A stretch of DNA of 47,737 nt, taken from the NCBI GenBank assembly GCA_017471945.1, contig JAFURH010000077.1, positions 1-47,737 of the forward strand, written 5' to 3'. Made by a program: the position numbers and the translations under genes. Below the pieces are notes generated by a model. That model did not search any database, was not told the DNA's origin, and saw only the letters and a program-made list of their open reading frames with translations. Source of the stretch: Clostridia bacterium. GTDB lineage: Bacteria; Bacillota; Clostridia; Christensenellales; Borkfalkiaceae. This document shows positions 16,061 through 25,620 of the stretch, one piece after another; the first letter of the stretch is position 1, and each line of letters begins with the position of its first letter.

Positions 16061-18160
16061 ATGCAACTGAGAATTGTTGAAAAGGCTACAAGCTCGTATA
16101 CTGTTGTCGTTTTCGAACCGAGCAAGGCGTTGCGAAACGCTGCGGATGAACTGGTATACTTTTTTAAAAAAGCAACGGGAATTACGCTTGACGTGATTCC
16201 CTTAGCGTCCGTTTCGTATGAAAAAAACAGTAAATACATAGTGCTGGGTAACGGGAGCTTAGTTGAAAGCGTTATCGGAAAATACTGTTTTTCGACACAG
16301 GAATATAAGGTTGTTTGCGACGGGGATAATATTTTGATCGCTGGTGACGACTGGGGCGTATTGTACGGCGTATATGCGTTTTTACACTATACTTTTGGAT
16401 ACGAAACGTACGGCGTAGACGAATGCTATATAGACGAAGGCGTGACGGAGAAGATTTTAGCGCCGTTTACTCTTTCCGATAAACCGGATATTTTATATCG
16501 TTTTGGAAACTATCACCCCGTTATGTACTACGAAGGGCAAATGAGCGAGGCGAAGGTGAGAGAAGTATCGCTATTAGCGCAAAGAATGCGGTTCTTTACG
16601 GAATTGACGACGTTTGCTGGTTGGTTTCATAACTCGTTGGATTATTTTAGGGAGCAGGATTCGTGCGAGATTAAAAATTGCGTGTGCGGTGGTAAGACGC
16701 ATTTAGACGGACACGAGAAATGGTACGCAAGCAACGCGTTTGGCGCAAGTTGCTGCGTAAATATCGCTGGAGAGAAAGTTTATAGAAAGATCGGAACGGA
16801 TAAATGGTTTACGATTTCGAAAGAAAACGGAATTGAGCGTGCTGTTGACTATACCGATACGGACGCGGTTGCAACGCAAAGAAAAAAACGCGCCCTGAAT
16901 CAGCTTTGCTACAATGCGCACGGTGATGCGGATGAGCTTGAAAAAATGCAAGACCGTATGCTGACGCATGCCAAGCGACTTATAACCAAGCGCTTTGACG
17001 CAGGGGTATACGTTGAAACGTTATTATTCGAGCAAACAGACGGCGGCGGCTGGTGCCAATGCGAGGCGTGCCGAGCCGATCGAAAAAAATACGGTACGGA
17101 TGCGGCTGCGATTATTCGTTTTATCAATCCCGTAGCGGATAAGCTCAAAGAATGGATGGCAAATAGGTACCCTAATAGACCTATGACGATTGTGTTTTTC
17201 GCGTATACGGCAACGGTCAACGCGCCAGTCAAAGAGGATGGAAAAGGCGGTTGGGAGCCTCTTGACGAGAGCGTTCGTCCGCGCGATAATGTAGGGGTAA
17301 TGTATGCGCCGATAGAAGCGAACTTTTTCTATGATTTTGACAGTGAAAAATATGGGTCGGAGAAACATTCTAACGCATATTACTTGCAGATGATAAAAAA
17401 ATGGGGCGCACTGAGCGATAAGCTGTATTTGTGGACGTACGGCGGGAATTTTATTCACAGATTGTCTTGGTTTGATTCCTTTGAGCCGATGAAGAAGGTT
17501 TATAAATACGCGAAAGAAAATAATGCCGTGTTTATGTTTAACGAGGGAGGCGGAACAAAGGTTTTATCTCGTTTTGATTCCTTGAAAATGTATTTACACG
17601 CAAAGCTTTCTTGGAAGACGGATATGAGCGAGCGTGAATACGATGAAATTTTAAACGATTTTTTCAAGCATTGGTTCAAGGAAGCGGCAGAGCCGATGAA
17701 ACGCTATTTCGACGCTTTTCTTTCCGCTTCCGCCGAAAGGAAAAAAGAGTATGCCGTACCGGGACATTATCAAAAGAAATATAACGGATACATTTATGCC
17801 TGTCACAATCACGACGCGTTTACAGAGCAAGAATATGCGGAATGGGGCGGATATATAAACGAAGCTTTACGATTGGCTGAAAATCCGCTTGTAAGAAAAC
17901 GTATTAAGGCGGAAGGCTTGGCGATAGAATACAACCGATTGTTAACATATTGCGACGTGCATGTGGGCGACGATGAGAATAATTACCTCCATTTCGATTC
18001 CAAAGAAATGTTAGAAACTCATAAAGCGAAAAGGGACGAACTTTTCGTTAACCTAAAGGAATTGTTTGGTGAAGAGTTGAAAATAGCTGAGGACGGAATT
18101 TGGAATGATAAAATTCTCGCTTGGTTAGACGGTACGTCGGACAAAGAAGTAAAGAGTTAA
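16061..18160 (+). CDS. DUF4838 protein, cytosolic paralogue
   Basis: A 699-aa protein with no signal peptide: it begins directly with the GH67N-like domain (MQLRIVEKATSSYTVVVFEP). The DUF4838 core matches its exported paralogue (YNAHGDADELEKMQ, EQTDGGGWCQCEACRAD, AIIRFINPVADKLKEWM). A segment with several cysteines (CEIKNCVCGG) at about 200-215 is absent from the exported copy. It would act on imported oligosaccharide. Reaction unknown; a uronosidase-like role is an inference from the neighbours. Confidence 0.85.
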   Translation: MQLRIVEKATSSYTVVVFEPSKALRNAADELVYFFKKATGITLDVIPLASVSYEKNSKYIVLGNGSLVESVIGKYCFSTQEYKVVCDGDNILIAGDDWGVLYGVYAFLHYTFGYETYGVDECYIDEGVTEKILAPFTLSDKPDILYRFGNYHPVMYYEGQMSEAKVREVSLLAQRMRFFTELTTFAGWFHNSLDYFREQDSCEIKNCVCGGKTHLDGHEKWYASNAFGASCCVNIAGEKVYRKIGTDKWFTISKENGIERAVDYTDTDAVATQRKKRALNQLCYNAHGDADELEKMQDRMLTHAKRLITKRFDAGVYVETLLFEQTDGGGWCQCEACRADRKKYGTDAAAIIRFINPVADKLKEWMANRYPNRPMTIVFFAYTATVNAPVKEDGKGGWEPLDESVRPRDNVGVMYAPIEANFFYDFDSEKYGSEKHSNAYYLQMIKKWGALSDKLYLWTYGGNFIHRLSWFDSFEPMKKVYKYAKENNAVFMFNEGGGTKVLSRFDSLKMYLHAKLSWKTDMSEREYDEILNDFFKHWFKEAAEPMKRYFDAFLSASAERKKEYAVPGHYQKKYNGYIYACHNHDAFTEQEYAEWGGYINEALRLAENPLVRKRIKAEGLAIEYNRLLTYCDVHVGDDENNYLHFDSKEMLETHKAKRDELFVNLKELFGEELKIAEDGIWNDKILAWLDGTSDKEVKS

Positions 18161-18244
18161 TTTTGATAAGGCTTACTATCGTATCCTGTTCTATTGACAA
18201 TTTGGCTACGATTAATGTTAAAAAGGATTGAGAGGAATATTATT

Positions 18245-20017
18245 ATGGCAGAGCTTACTTACAAAGATCAACAATTTTATATAGACGGAAAAAAGTTTAC
18301 TCTCTATTCGGGCGCGATACATTATTTCAGATGTCCGTCTGCCTATTGGTACGATCGTCTTTTGAAGTTAAAAGAGTGCGGGTTTAACACGGTGGAAACC
18401 TATCTTGCTTGGAATTTGCACGAACCCAAAGAGGGTGAGTTTGATTTTTCGGGCGAGTTGGATTTCGGTCGATTTTTAGATATCGCCGCCGAGCTTGGTT
18501 TGAAAGCAATCGTGCGTCCCGGTCCGTTTATTTGTGCGGAATGGGAAAACGGCGGGTTGCCTGCTTGGCTGCTTGCCTATAAGGATATTCAGCTCCGTTG
18601 CTACAATGCGATATTCCTTGAAAAAACGAGAAATTTTTTCAAGAAAGCGTTTGAGATTATTCGTCCCCGCTTGCTTTCAAACGGCGGCAACGTAATTATG
18701 TTGCAGGTGGAAAACGAATACGGTTCTTACGGAAACGACCATAACTATATGCGCGCGTTAGCGGATACGTATAAAGAGCTTGGAGCAGATTGTTTATATT
18801 TTACCTCCGACGGGATCGTTTTAAGTTTAATGAAAGCGGGAACGTTGGAAGATTGTTTGTGCTTTGTCAATTTTGGCAGCCAAACGGAACAAAGGATGGA
18901 GCTATTAAAGGAATACCGCCCTTCTCAGCCGCTTGTATGCGCGGAATTTTGGGGCGGTTGGTTTACGGCTTGGTATAATAAACGAGTGACGAGAGCTGAA
19001 AAGGAAATTAAGGAAGAAATTTCTCAATTTTTGAAAAACGGCTACGGGCTGAATTATTATATGTTTCACGGCGGCACGAATTTTGGGTTTATGAACGGAG
19101 CGCTCGTTTTAGACGACGGGAAATTTAAAGCCGTCACGACGTCTTACGACGATTATGCGCTTTTAAACGAAGCAGGCGATAGAACGGAAAACTATTATGC
19201 CGTTCGAAATGCGTTTATTGAAAACGGCTTGGAAGTCCCTAAGTTGACGGCAAAAGAAAGTAAAAAAATTGCGTATGGGCAAGTGCGTCTTACGCAATCG
19301 GCGGATTTATTTGAAAGCTTAAAAAATATCGGAACAGCGCAGGAAAGCATTACGCCTTTGCGTATGGAAGATTGCGGGCAAAATTACGGGTATATCCTTT
19401 ATTCCACCGAGATAGAACAAACTGCGCCGGAGTATGAATATGCTTTGCGTATCGACGGGTTGGCGGATAGAGCGATTATCTTTGTTGACGGGAAAAAGAA
19501 AGGCGTATACGAGCGCGGCAGAGAAATTACGCCTATCGTTCTTGAAGAAAACGGCGGAAAGCCTTTGCGGTTAGACGTTTTCGTGGAAAATATGGGGCGT
19601 ATCAATTACGGACCGTATCTTGGGGAAAAGAAAGGCATTGGCGCGGTTCGGCTTTCGCTCCAAAAGTTTTATCATTGGACGAATACCAGCTTGCCGATGG
19701 ATAATTTAGAGAAGCTTGAATTTCAGCCCGTACAAAAAGAAAATACGGATAAACCTACGTTCTTCAAAGGGGAATTTTACGTGGACGAGGTTGCGGACAC
19801 CTTCTTGAAAACGACTGGATTTGAAAAAGGCTTCGTCGTTATCAACGGATTTAATATAGGACGGTATTTTAATTCGGCAGGACCGCAGAATACGCTGTAC
19901 GTTCCCGCTCCGATAGTAAAGCAAGGGAAAAACGAAATCATCGTGTTTGAATCCGACGAAACCAAACAGCCGATCGTGGAGTTTGTAGATAAACCGGAGT
20001 GGCAAGAGGAATTTTGA
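18245..20017 (+). CDS. GH35 beta-galactosidase, intracellular
   Basis: A 590-aa GH35 enzyme that cleaves terminal beta-galactose. The catalytic domain opens with FTLYSGAIHYFR and TVETYLAWNLHEP; the acid/base glutamate lies in QVENEYGSYG (about E158) and the nucleophile in CAEFWGGWF (E234), followed by MFHGGTNFGF. The C-terminal third has the usual beta-sandwich domains, ending with KGFVVINGFNIGRYFNSAGP and TLYVPAPIVKQGKNEI. There is no signal peptide, so it acts on imported sugars. I choose ATG 18245, 11 nt after GAGAGG, over TTG 18194; that TTG is better read as part of a TTGACA box (18194-18199), a possible weak internal promoter. Confidence 0.95.
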   Translation: MAELTYKDQQFYIDGKKFTLYSGAIHYFRCPSAYWYDRLLKLKECGFNTVETYLAWNLHEPKEGEFDFSGELDFGRFLDIAAELGLKAIVRPGPFICAEWENGGLPAWLLAYKDIQLRCYNAIFLEKTRNFFKKAFEIIRPRLLSNGGNVIMLQVENEYGSYGNDHNYMRALADTYKELGADCLYFTSDGIVLSLMKAGTLEDCLCFVNFGSQTEQRMELLKEYRPSQPLVCAEFWGGWFTAWYNKRVTRAEKEIKEEISQFLKNGYGLNYYMFHGGTNFGFMNGALVLDDGKFKAVTTSYDDYALLNEAGDRTENYYAVRNAFIENGLEVPKLTAKESKKIAYGQVRLTQSADLFESLKNIGTAQESITPLRMEDCGQNYGYILYSTEIEQTAPEYEYALRIDGLADRAIIFVDGKKKGVYERGREITPIVLEENGGKPLRLDVFVENMGRINYGPYLGEKKGIGAVRLSLQKFYHWTNTSLPMDNLEKLEFQPVQKENTDKPTFFKGEFYVDEVADTFLKTTGFEKGFVVINGFNIGRYFNSAGPQNTLYVPAPIVKQGKNEIIVFESDETKQPIVEFVDKPEWQEEF

Positions 20018-20020
20018 TTT

Positions 20021-22180
20021 ATGATAAGCAAGGGATATGATTTACATAAAAAAGGACCAATCGCGTGTTGGGACGAGGGGTTTTCTATTGGAAACGGTAA
20101 ATTAGGCGCGCTTGTCTACGGAGATGAAAGCGTATGTTTTTCTTTGGACCGCGCGGGTTTATGGGATAATAGAGCCGCACCCCAGACAATGGAGAAAGGC
20201 TTTACGTACGCAAATATGGTTAGGCTTGTAAAGAGCGGGAAAGAGGAGGACTGGTCTGAATTTTTGCGCTTGTTTGACGAGTGTAGCGTTTTTTCTACTC
20301 CGACGAAAATCAACGCAGGCAAACTTATTTTCGATATAGCGGTCAATGAAAATACGGAATTTTTTCTGAATATCCGTACGGGCGAGGTATGCGTAGAAAG
20401 TGACGGACGGACATTACGAAGCTTTGCCGTTGCTGACGGAAAGCTGGGAGTCGCTTTTGCGGACGGAGACGTGTCCTTACGCATAGAGTTTCCCCCCTAT
20501 TATTACCAAACGCTCGGTTATGCAAAGCCGAAGGTGTTCAAGGTAGGAGAAACGACGGTATACGCGCACAAAAACGTTAATTGTGTCTTTGGCGTTGCGT
20601 ACCGTATTCGCCGAGAAAAAAATGGCACGCAGATTCTATATTATGTGTTTGACGAAAAAAACGAGGAACTTGCTATAAAGGATATAGAAGCTACGTTTGC
20701 AATAGGCGACGTAAGCTACGCTGCGCTTTTTCAACAGCATAAAAAATGGTGGCGAAGCTTTTGGGCAGAGTCCAACGTGTGCTTGCCCGATAAGGAAATG
20801 GAACGTGCGTATTATCTTTCTTATTATTTTTTTGGTAGCGGAAATCGATCGGGGAGTTATCCTATGCCCTTACAAGGGCTTTGGACTGCGTGTGACGGTG
20901 AATTACCTCCGTGGAAGGGGGATTATCATCACGATACGAATACGCAATTTACTTATATCTCTTATTTACGAGCAAATCACGTTGAGACGGGAAAATGTTT
21001 CGTGGAATATCTTTGGGATAATAAGTCCGTTTACGAGCGTTTTGCTAAGGATTTTTTCGGCGTGGAGGGAATACTTGTTCCTGCGACTTCGACGGCGGAC
21101 GGAAAACCCATAGGCGGTTGGCCTATGTATACGTTGTCGCCCACGATGAGCATTTGGCTAGCAAAAAGCTTTGACGATTATTATCGGTATACGGGAGATG
21201 AGAGTTTTCTGCTGAATAAAGCAGAACCATTTTTCGAGGGAGTGGGGAAGGCGATATCAAGTTTGTTGCAGGAACGGAACGGCAAATTATATCTACCTCT
21301 TTCGTCTTCGCCCGAATACGGCGACTGTACCCGCGAGGCATTTTTAGAATGGTCAAACAATGATTTACAGCTTGTACGTTATTTATACGAAAAGTTGACG
21401 GAATATTGTGTAATTACGGGGAAAGAAAATACAGAGTATCAAGACAAATTAAATAAACTCGACGATTTTTATATAGACAAGGACGACATTTTGCTATTGG
21501 ACGCTACTTCGCGAGTGGAAAAGACGCATAGGCATCACTCAAATTTGATGTGTATATATCCTTTGCAAACGTTAAAAGCCGACGGCGAACGGAATAGAAA
21601 AATAATAGAAGAAAACATTAAAAGGCTGGAAGAACTGGGCACTGGGCTTTGGGTTGGATTCTCGTTTCCGTGGTTTGCTTCTATTTGTTCAATGATAGCA
21701 AGTGCGAATAGAGCCTATTTTGCCTTAAAAACGTTTTGCAGATGTTTTTTGGGGGATAATGGTTTCCATTTGAATGGTGATTTCAAATATTACGGTGTTT
21801 CCCTTGCTCATTATCGTCCGTTTACTTTGGAAGCTAACTATGCTTATTGCGACGCAATACAAAATATGCTCGTACAGGATCATTTGGGATATCTATCGCT
21901 TTTTCCTTGCGTGCCGGATACGTGGAAAAATAAAAAACTCTCTTTTAGAAATTTTCTTACGTATAACGGCGTACGGATTGGAGCTAGTTATGAAAACGGT
22001 AAAGTGACAACGTTTACGATTTCTTCGCAAAAGCAAACGGAATTGACGATTAAAAACGTGTTCGGACAAAAGAATTTGCGCTTTTCCGACGGGAGGGAGA
22101 TTTGCTGTGAAACGGGACAAAACTTCACCCTTATCGTAAAAGGTAAAGTATCGTTGCTGTATAAGAATGCAAAGAAGTGA
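20021..22180 (+). CDS. GH95-like glycoside hydrolase
   Basis: The 719-aa protein follows the GH35 gene by 3 nt. It has the three-part plan of GH95: an N-terminal beta domain opening with FSIGNGKLGALVYGDE and SLDRAGLWDNR, an (alpha/alpha)6 core with PMPLQGLW, PPWKGDYHHDTNTQFTY and a GGWPMYTLSPTMSIWLA segment, and a short C-terminal beta domain. GH95 enzymes are alpha-L-fucosidases or alpha-L-galactosidases. This copy is a divergent member (the middle motif reads DYHHDTNTQ where typical members have a DYHTNIN-type motif), so substrate is open. No signal peptide. The FucU-like mutarotase at 29697 makes fucose release plausible. Confidence 0.8.
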   Translation: MISKGYDLHKKGPIACWDEGFSIGNGKLGALVYGDESVCFSLDRAGLWDNRAAPQTMEKGFTYANMVRLVKSGKEEDWSEFLRLFDECSVFSTPTKINAGKLIFDIAVNENTEFFLNIRTGEVCVESDGRTLRSFAVADGKLGVAFADGDVSLRIEFPPYYYQTLGYAKPKVFKVGETTVYAHKNVNCVFGVAYRIRREKNGTQILYYVFDEKNEELAIKDIEATFAIGDVSYAALFQQHKKWWRSFWAESNVCLPDKEMERAYYLSYYFFGSGNRSGSYPMPLQGLWTACDGELPPWKGDYHHDTNTQFTYISYLRANHVETGKCFVEYLWDNKSVYERFAKDFFGVEGILVPATSTADGKPIGGWPMYTLSPTMSIWLAKSFDDYYRYTGDESFLLNKAEPFFEGVGKAISSLLQERNGKLYLPLSSSPEYGDCTREAFLEWSNNDLQLVRYLYEKLTEYCVITGKENTEYQDKLNKLDDFYIDKDDILLLDATSRVEKTHRHHSNLMCIYPLQTLKADGERNRKIIEENIKRLEELGTGLWVGFSFPWFASICSMIASANRAYFALKTFCRCFLGDNGFHLNGDFKYYGVSLAHYRPFTLEANYAYCDAIQNMLVQDHLGYLSLFPCVPDTWKNKKLSFRNFLTYNGVRIGASYENGKVTTFTISSQKQTELTIKNVFGQKNLRFSDGREICCETGQNFTLIVKGKVSLLYKNAKK

Positions 22181-22208
22181 ACGCAATACAAACAAAGGGT
22201 TAAATAAA

Positions 22209-23885
22209 ATGTTGTATCTAAAAATTTTTGACAAATGCAACAATGTGAAATTTGAAGCAAAAGGCAGTGAGATTAGAGCGATTTATTATGGCGAATGGAA
22301 GGAAGGCGACGAGGTTTCTATTCGCTTGGACGGAACGAACGTTCTTGCAATGCAATTCGACGAAACGTTGCAAGAAAGCTATGTGTATTGCCCCAATAAA
22401 AGCTTTACTTTCACGATACCAAACGCACGAGAATTGCAAATGGGCTATAACCCACAGGCATTTCAAGGCGATACGCATCTAATTTGCGCGAGAGAAGTCG
22501 AGGACGAGGAATTTTATAAATCGCGAAATATTGCGTTAAATTCCCACGATTTACGGCGTAAAACGGGTGGATTTCCGCATGCAAGCGCAAACTTCGTCAC
22601 TCGTGAAGAGCCTTGCTTTTATGAGCGCAACGCCATAGACGGTGAAAAGAATAATCAAGGGCACGGACCATATCCCTATCACTCGTGGGCAGGCGGGGCG
22701 AGAAACGATTTGGAATATACGCTTGATTTCGGCAGAGAGGTGGAAGTAGAGAAATTGACCTTTTATCTTCGGGCGGATTTCAAGCACGATAGCAAGGGCG
22801 TTCCTCACGATAGCTATTGGAAAAATATAGATATTCAATTTGACGACGGAGAAATTATAAAAGGGAGCTTTAAGTTGGATAATACCGATTTAAATCCCGA
22901 AAACGAAAAAGGTCAAGAAATAGTTATAGAAAAGAAAAAGAAAACAAAAAAAATAAAACTTTTCAATTTTACACAAGCTACGGAAATTTTAGGTTTTGCG
23001 GCACTCACGCAAATGGAAGTTTACGGACAATACATTAAGGAGGATTTCAGTAAAATGGAAGTAAGACAGGCAAGCAACGCAAAGGACGTAAAGAACTACA
23101 CGACGGAAAGATTGAGAGAGGAATTTCATATCGCAAATCTTTTCACGAAAGACAACGTGCGTATGGTATATAGCCATATCGACCGTATCATCACGGCGGG
23201 ACTAATGCCCGTTCGTCAAGTATTAAAATTGGAAGCAGGCAAAGAACTTGCTGCGGATTATTTCTTACAACGCCGTGAAATGGGTTGTATCAATATCGGC
23301 GGTAAGGGTATTATCACGGTGGACGGCGTAGAATACGAAATGAACCCCCGCGACGGTATTTATATCGGTATGGGGAATAAAGAAATTACCTTTAAGAGCG
23401 TAGACGAAAACGCTCCTGCGAAATTCTACGTCAGCTCCTGCTCTGCGCATACGAGTTATCCCATCGTGAAAATCGACATTACGAAAGCAAAGAAAGTGCC
23501 TTGCGGCAGCGTAGAAGAATGTAATAAACGCGTCATCAATCAATACATACACCCCGAAGTAATGAAAAGCTGTCAGCTTTCGATGGGCTTGACGAATTTG
23601 GAAGTAGGCTCGAATTGGAACACAATGCCTTGCCATACGCACGATAGAAGAATGGAAGTGTATATGTATTTGGATATGGGCGAAAACGACGTCGTATTCC
23701 ATATGATGGGCGAACCCACGCAAACCAGACATATTATTATGCACAACGAAGAGGCGGTGATTTCGCCGTCTTGGTCTATTCACTCTGGCGTAGGCACGAA
23801 GAACTACTCGTTCATTTGGGCAATGTGCGGCGAAAATCAAGAATTTACCGATATGGACCATATCGAAACGAAGGATTTGTTATAA
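22209..23885 (+). CDS. kduI: KduI fused to an N-terminal sugar-binding-like domain
   Basis: The 558-aa product has two parts. Residues about 283-558 are a complete 5-keto-4-deoxyuronate isomerase: TERLREEFHIANLF, FLQRREMGCINIGG, FYVSSCSAHTSYP and the metal-site region TMPCHTHDRRMEVYMY, close to the usual 278-aa length. It would isomerise the unsaturated uronate released by GH88. Residues 1-282 are a separate beta-rich part with a discoidin-like section (RNDLEYTLDFGREVEVEKLT, HDSYWKNIDIQFDDGE), not part of normal KduI. Inside the gene, AAGGAGG at 23037-23043 precedes an in-frame ATG at 23055 exactly at the domain border, so free KduI may also be made. Start ATG 22209 was chosen over 22167, which lies in the previous gene. 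Confidence 0.88.
   Translation: MLYLKIFDKCNNVKFEAKGSEIRAIYYGEWKEGDEVSIRLDGTNVLAMQFDETLQESYVYCPNKSFTFTIPNARELQMGYNPQAFQGDTHLICAREVEDEEFYKSRNIALNSHDLRRKTGGFPHASANFVTREEPCFYERNAIDGEKNNQGHGPYPYHSWAGGARNDLEYTLDFGREVEVEKLTFYLRADFKHDSKGVPHDSYWKNIDIQFDDGEIIKGSFKLDNTDLNPENEKGQEIVIEKKKKTKKIKLFNFTQATEILGFAALTQMEVYGQYIKEDFSKMEVRQASNAKDVKNYTTERLREEFHIANLFTKDNVRMVYSHIDRIITAGLMPVRQVLKLEAGKELAADYFLQRREMGCINIGGKGIITVDGVEYEMNPRDGIYIGMGNKEITFKSVDENAPAKFYVSSCSAHTSYPIVKIDITKAKKVPCGSVEECNKRVINQYIHPEVMKSCQLSMGLTNLEVGSNWNTMPCHTHDRRMEVYMYLDMGENDVVFHMMGEPTQTRHIIMHNEEAVISPSWSIHSGVGTKNYSFIWAMCGENQEFTDMDHIETKDLL
23037..23057 (+). promoter_or_regulatory. Internal ribosome binding site and ATG before the KduI domain
   Basis: A full AAGGAGG (23037-23043) stands 11 nt before the in-frame ATG at 23055-23057, which is the natural KduI start (MEVRQA). 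The spacing is slightly long but usable. It points either to two products from one gene or to a recent fusion of two genes. Confidence 0.5.
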
Positions 23886-23909
23886 CCTTAAAGAGGAAAA
23901 ACATAAAAA

Positions 23910-25616
23910 ATGAACGATAAGTATTTATCCTTGATGGAAAAAACGCTTTCGGCTTATACGGACGAACATATTCTGCGTTATTTCAACGACGTAAAACGAA
24001 ACGGGTTGACGGAGCACGGGTTTCCGAGATTGACGGCGAATATAGGGATACTTATTTCCTATGGTAGACGATGCGACTTACTACCGCTTTTTCTTGAAAT
24101 GATGGAATTTTGTTGTAAAACGATTCCTACCGTTAAGGCAGCGAACGATTTTTCGGTGAGAGAAATGGTTTCGTGTATTATGGAATTGGAGAAAAACGAG
24201 GTTGTCAAGAAAGAGCATATAACGCGCTGGAAAGGGTATCTTGCGAAGATAAAACCAGAAAGTTGCTATGACCAATATGCAAAAACACTGACGGATTCCG
24301 TAAAGAATTGGGCGTTATTCACTGGGTGTAGTGAATATTTTAGACAAAGTATAGGGCTTTGTGACGCCTCTGAGTTTGTAGATCTTCAAATCGCGCAGCA
24401 ATTACAATGGTTTGACGAAAACGGAATGTATATGGATGCAATGGATGAATTTCATCACCCACTCGTATACGATCTCGTTTCGCGCGGTCTAGTTGCACTT
24501 TTGCTGTTTGCCGGTTATCGCGGGAAATATTACAAGGTATTAGACGATATTTTGAGGAAAGCGGGCTTGTTGACGTTGAATATGCAGTCTGCTACAGGAG
24601 AGTGTGCATTTGGAGGAAGAAGCAATCAGTTTGTACATAATGAAGCGTGGCTGGCGGCAATTTTTGAGTATGAGTCTTCTCGTTATCAAAGAGAGGAAAA
24701 CTATACTCTTGCTAAAAAATTTAAGGCTGCTGCGCTACAAGCGTTAAAGGTCATCGAGTTTTGGCTTTCTCAAAATCCCATTTCCCACGTTAAAAATAAA
24801 TTCTCTATAAATTCGAAGTTTGGCTGTGAAAAATATGCTTATTTTGATAAATATATGATTACAACGGCTTCTAACTTATATACGGCGAGTTTATTTTGCG
24901 ATGACGCTATTACTTCTTTGGAAACGGATTTTTCTCCTATGATTTGGAGTACTTCAAAATATTTCCACAAAACCTTTGTCAGAGCGGGGGAGTATTCGTT
25001 AGAGTTTGAGATGAACGCATCTGCGTATCTTGATGCGAACGGGTTAGGACGTATTCAAAAAAAAGGCGCGCCGAGCGCGATTTGTATTTCCGTTCCGTTC
25101 CCATTTTCGCAAGAAGGGTGTCATTATAGCACAGGAGATTACAAAAACGAGTGTAATTTTTCTGTTTGTCCGTCGATTAAAAAGGAAGACGGTTGGATTT
25201 TCGGGGCAGGAGTAAGTACGAAATATACGTTAGGCTTCGGCGAAATTGGTTCGAAAGATGCACAAATAAACTTTAATTGCAGTTTCGAGAACGGCGAAAA
25301 GCTCTGTTTTCTTTGTTCGGTAGACGAAGACGGCGTTTTGTTGAAAGCGCAAGGAAACGTAAACGAAGAAGTTGGAATTGCGTTGCCGATTTTTGCTTTC
25401 GATGGCAAAAACCACACTAAGATTAACGAAAGCAATAATCGAATAATCGTAGAATATGAAGGATGGAGCTGCGAATACTCGGCGCAAAATATTTCCAATT
25501 TACAAAAAGAATTTGCGAATCGCAATGGTATATATAAAGGATATATTGCGACGGGGAAAGGAAAGGTGAGCGTTAGAATAAAAATATATCCGTTCAAAGC
25601 GGAAGAAGGAGAATAG
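23910..25616 (+). CDS. Toroid plus beta-sandwich protein, polysaccharide-lyase-like
   Basis: The 568-aa protein lacks a signal peptide. Residues about 1-340 are all-helical with the rhythm of an (alpha/alpha) toroid (RLTANIGILISYGRRCDLLP, MQSATGECAFGGRSNQFVHN, SKFGCEKYAYFDKYMITTAS). Residues about 345-568 are beta-rich. This build is shared by heparinase II/III-like and related polysaccharide lyases, and the conserved His/Asn/Tyr residues in GGRSNQFVHNEAW and CEKYAYFDKYM could form an active site. I do not recognise a named family. Lying between kduI and kduD, a role in producing or trimming unsaturated uronides is plausible but not shown. Confidence 0.65.
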   Translation: MNDKYLSLMEKTLSAYTDEHILRYFNDVKRNGLTEHGFPRLTANIGILISYGRRCDLLPLFLEMMEFCCKTIPTVKAANDFSVREMVSCIMELEKNEVVKKEHITRWKGYLAKIKPESCYDQYAKTLTDSVKNWALFTGCSEYFRQSIGLCDASEFVDLQIAQQLQWFDENGMYMDAMDEFHHPLVYDLVSRGLVALLLFAGYRGKYYKVLDDILRKAGLLTLNMQSATGECAFGGRSNQFVHNEAWLAAIFEYESSRYQREENYTLAKKFKAAALQALKVIEFWLSQNPISHVKNKFSINSKFGCEKYAYFDKYMITTASNLYTASLFCDDAITSLETDFSPMIWSTSKYFHKTFVRAGEYSLEFEMNASAYLDANGLGRIQKKGAPSAICISVPFPFSQEGCHYSTGDYKNECNFSVCPSIKKEDGWIFGAGVSTKYTLGFGEIGSKDAQINFNCSFENGEKLCFLCSVDEDGVLLKAQGNVNEEVGIALPIFAFDGKNHTKINESNNRIIVEYEGWSCEYSAQNISNLQKEFANRNGIYKGYIATGKGKVSVRIKIYPFKAEEGE

Positions 25617-25620
25617 AAAA

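Noticed and set aside
18194-18222. Possible promoter before the GH35 gene (TTGACA with 17-bp spacer)
   Set aside because: The -10 would be GTTAAA, only half matching consensus, so it is not listed as a feature; it remains possible as a weak internal promoter.
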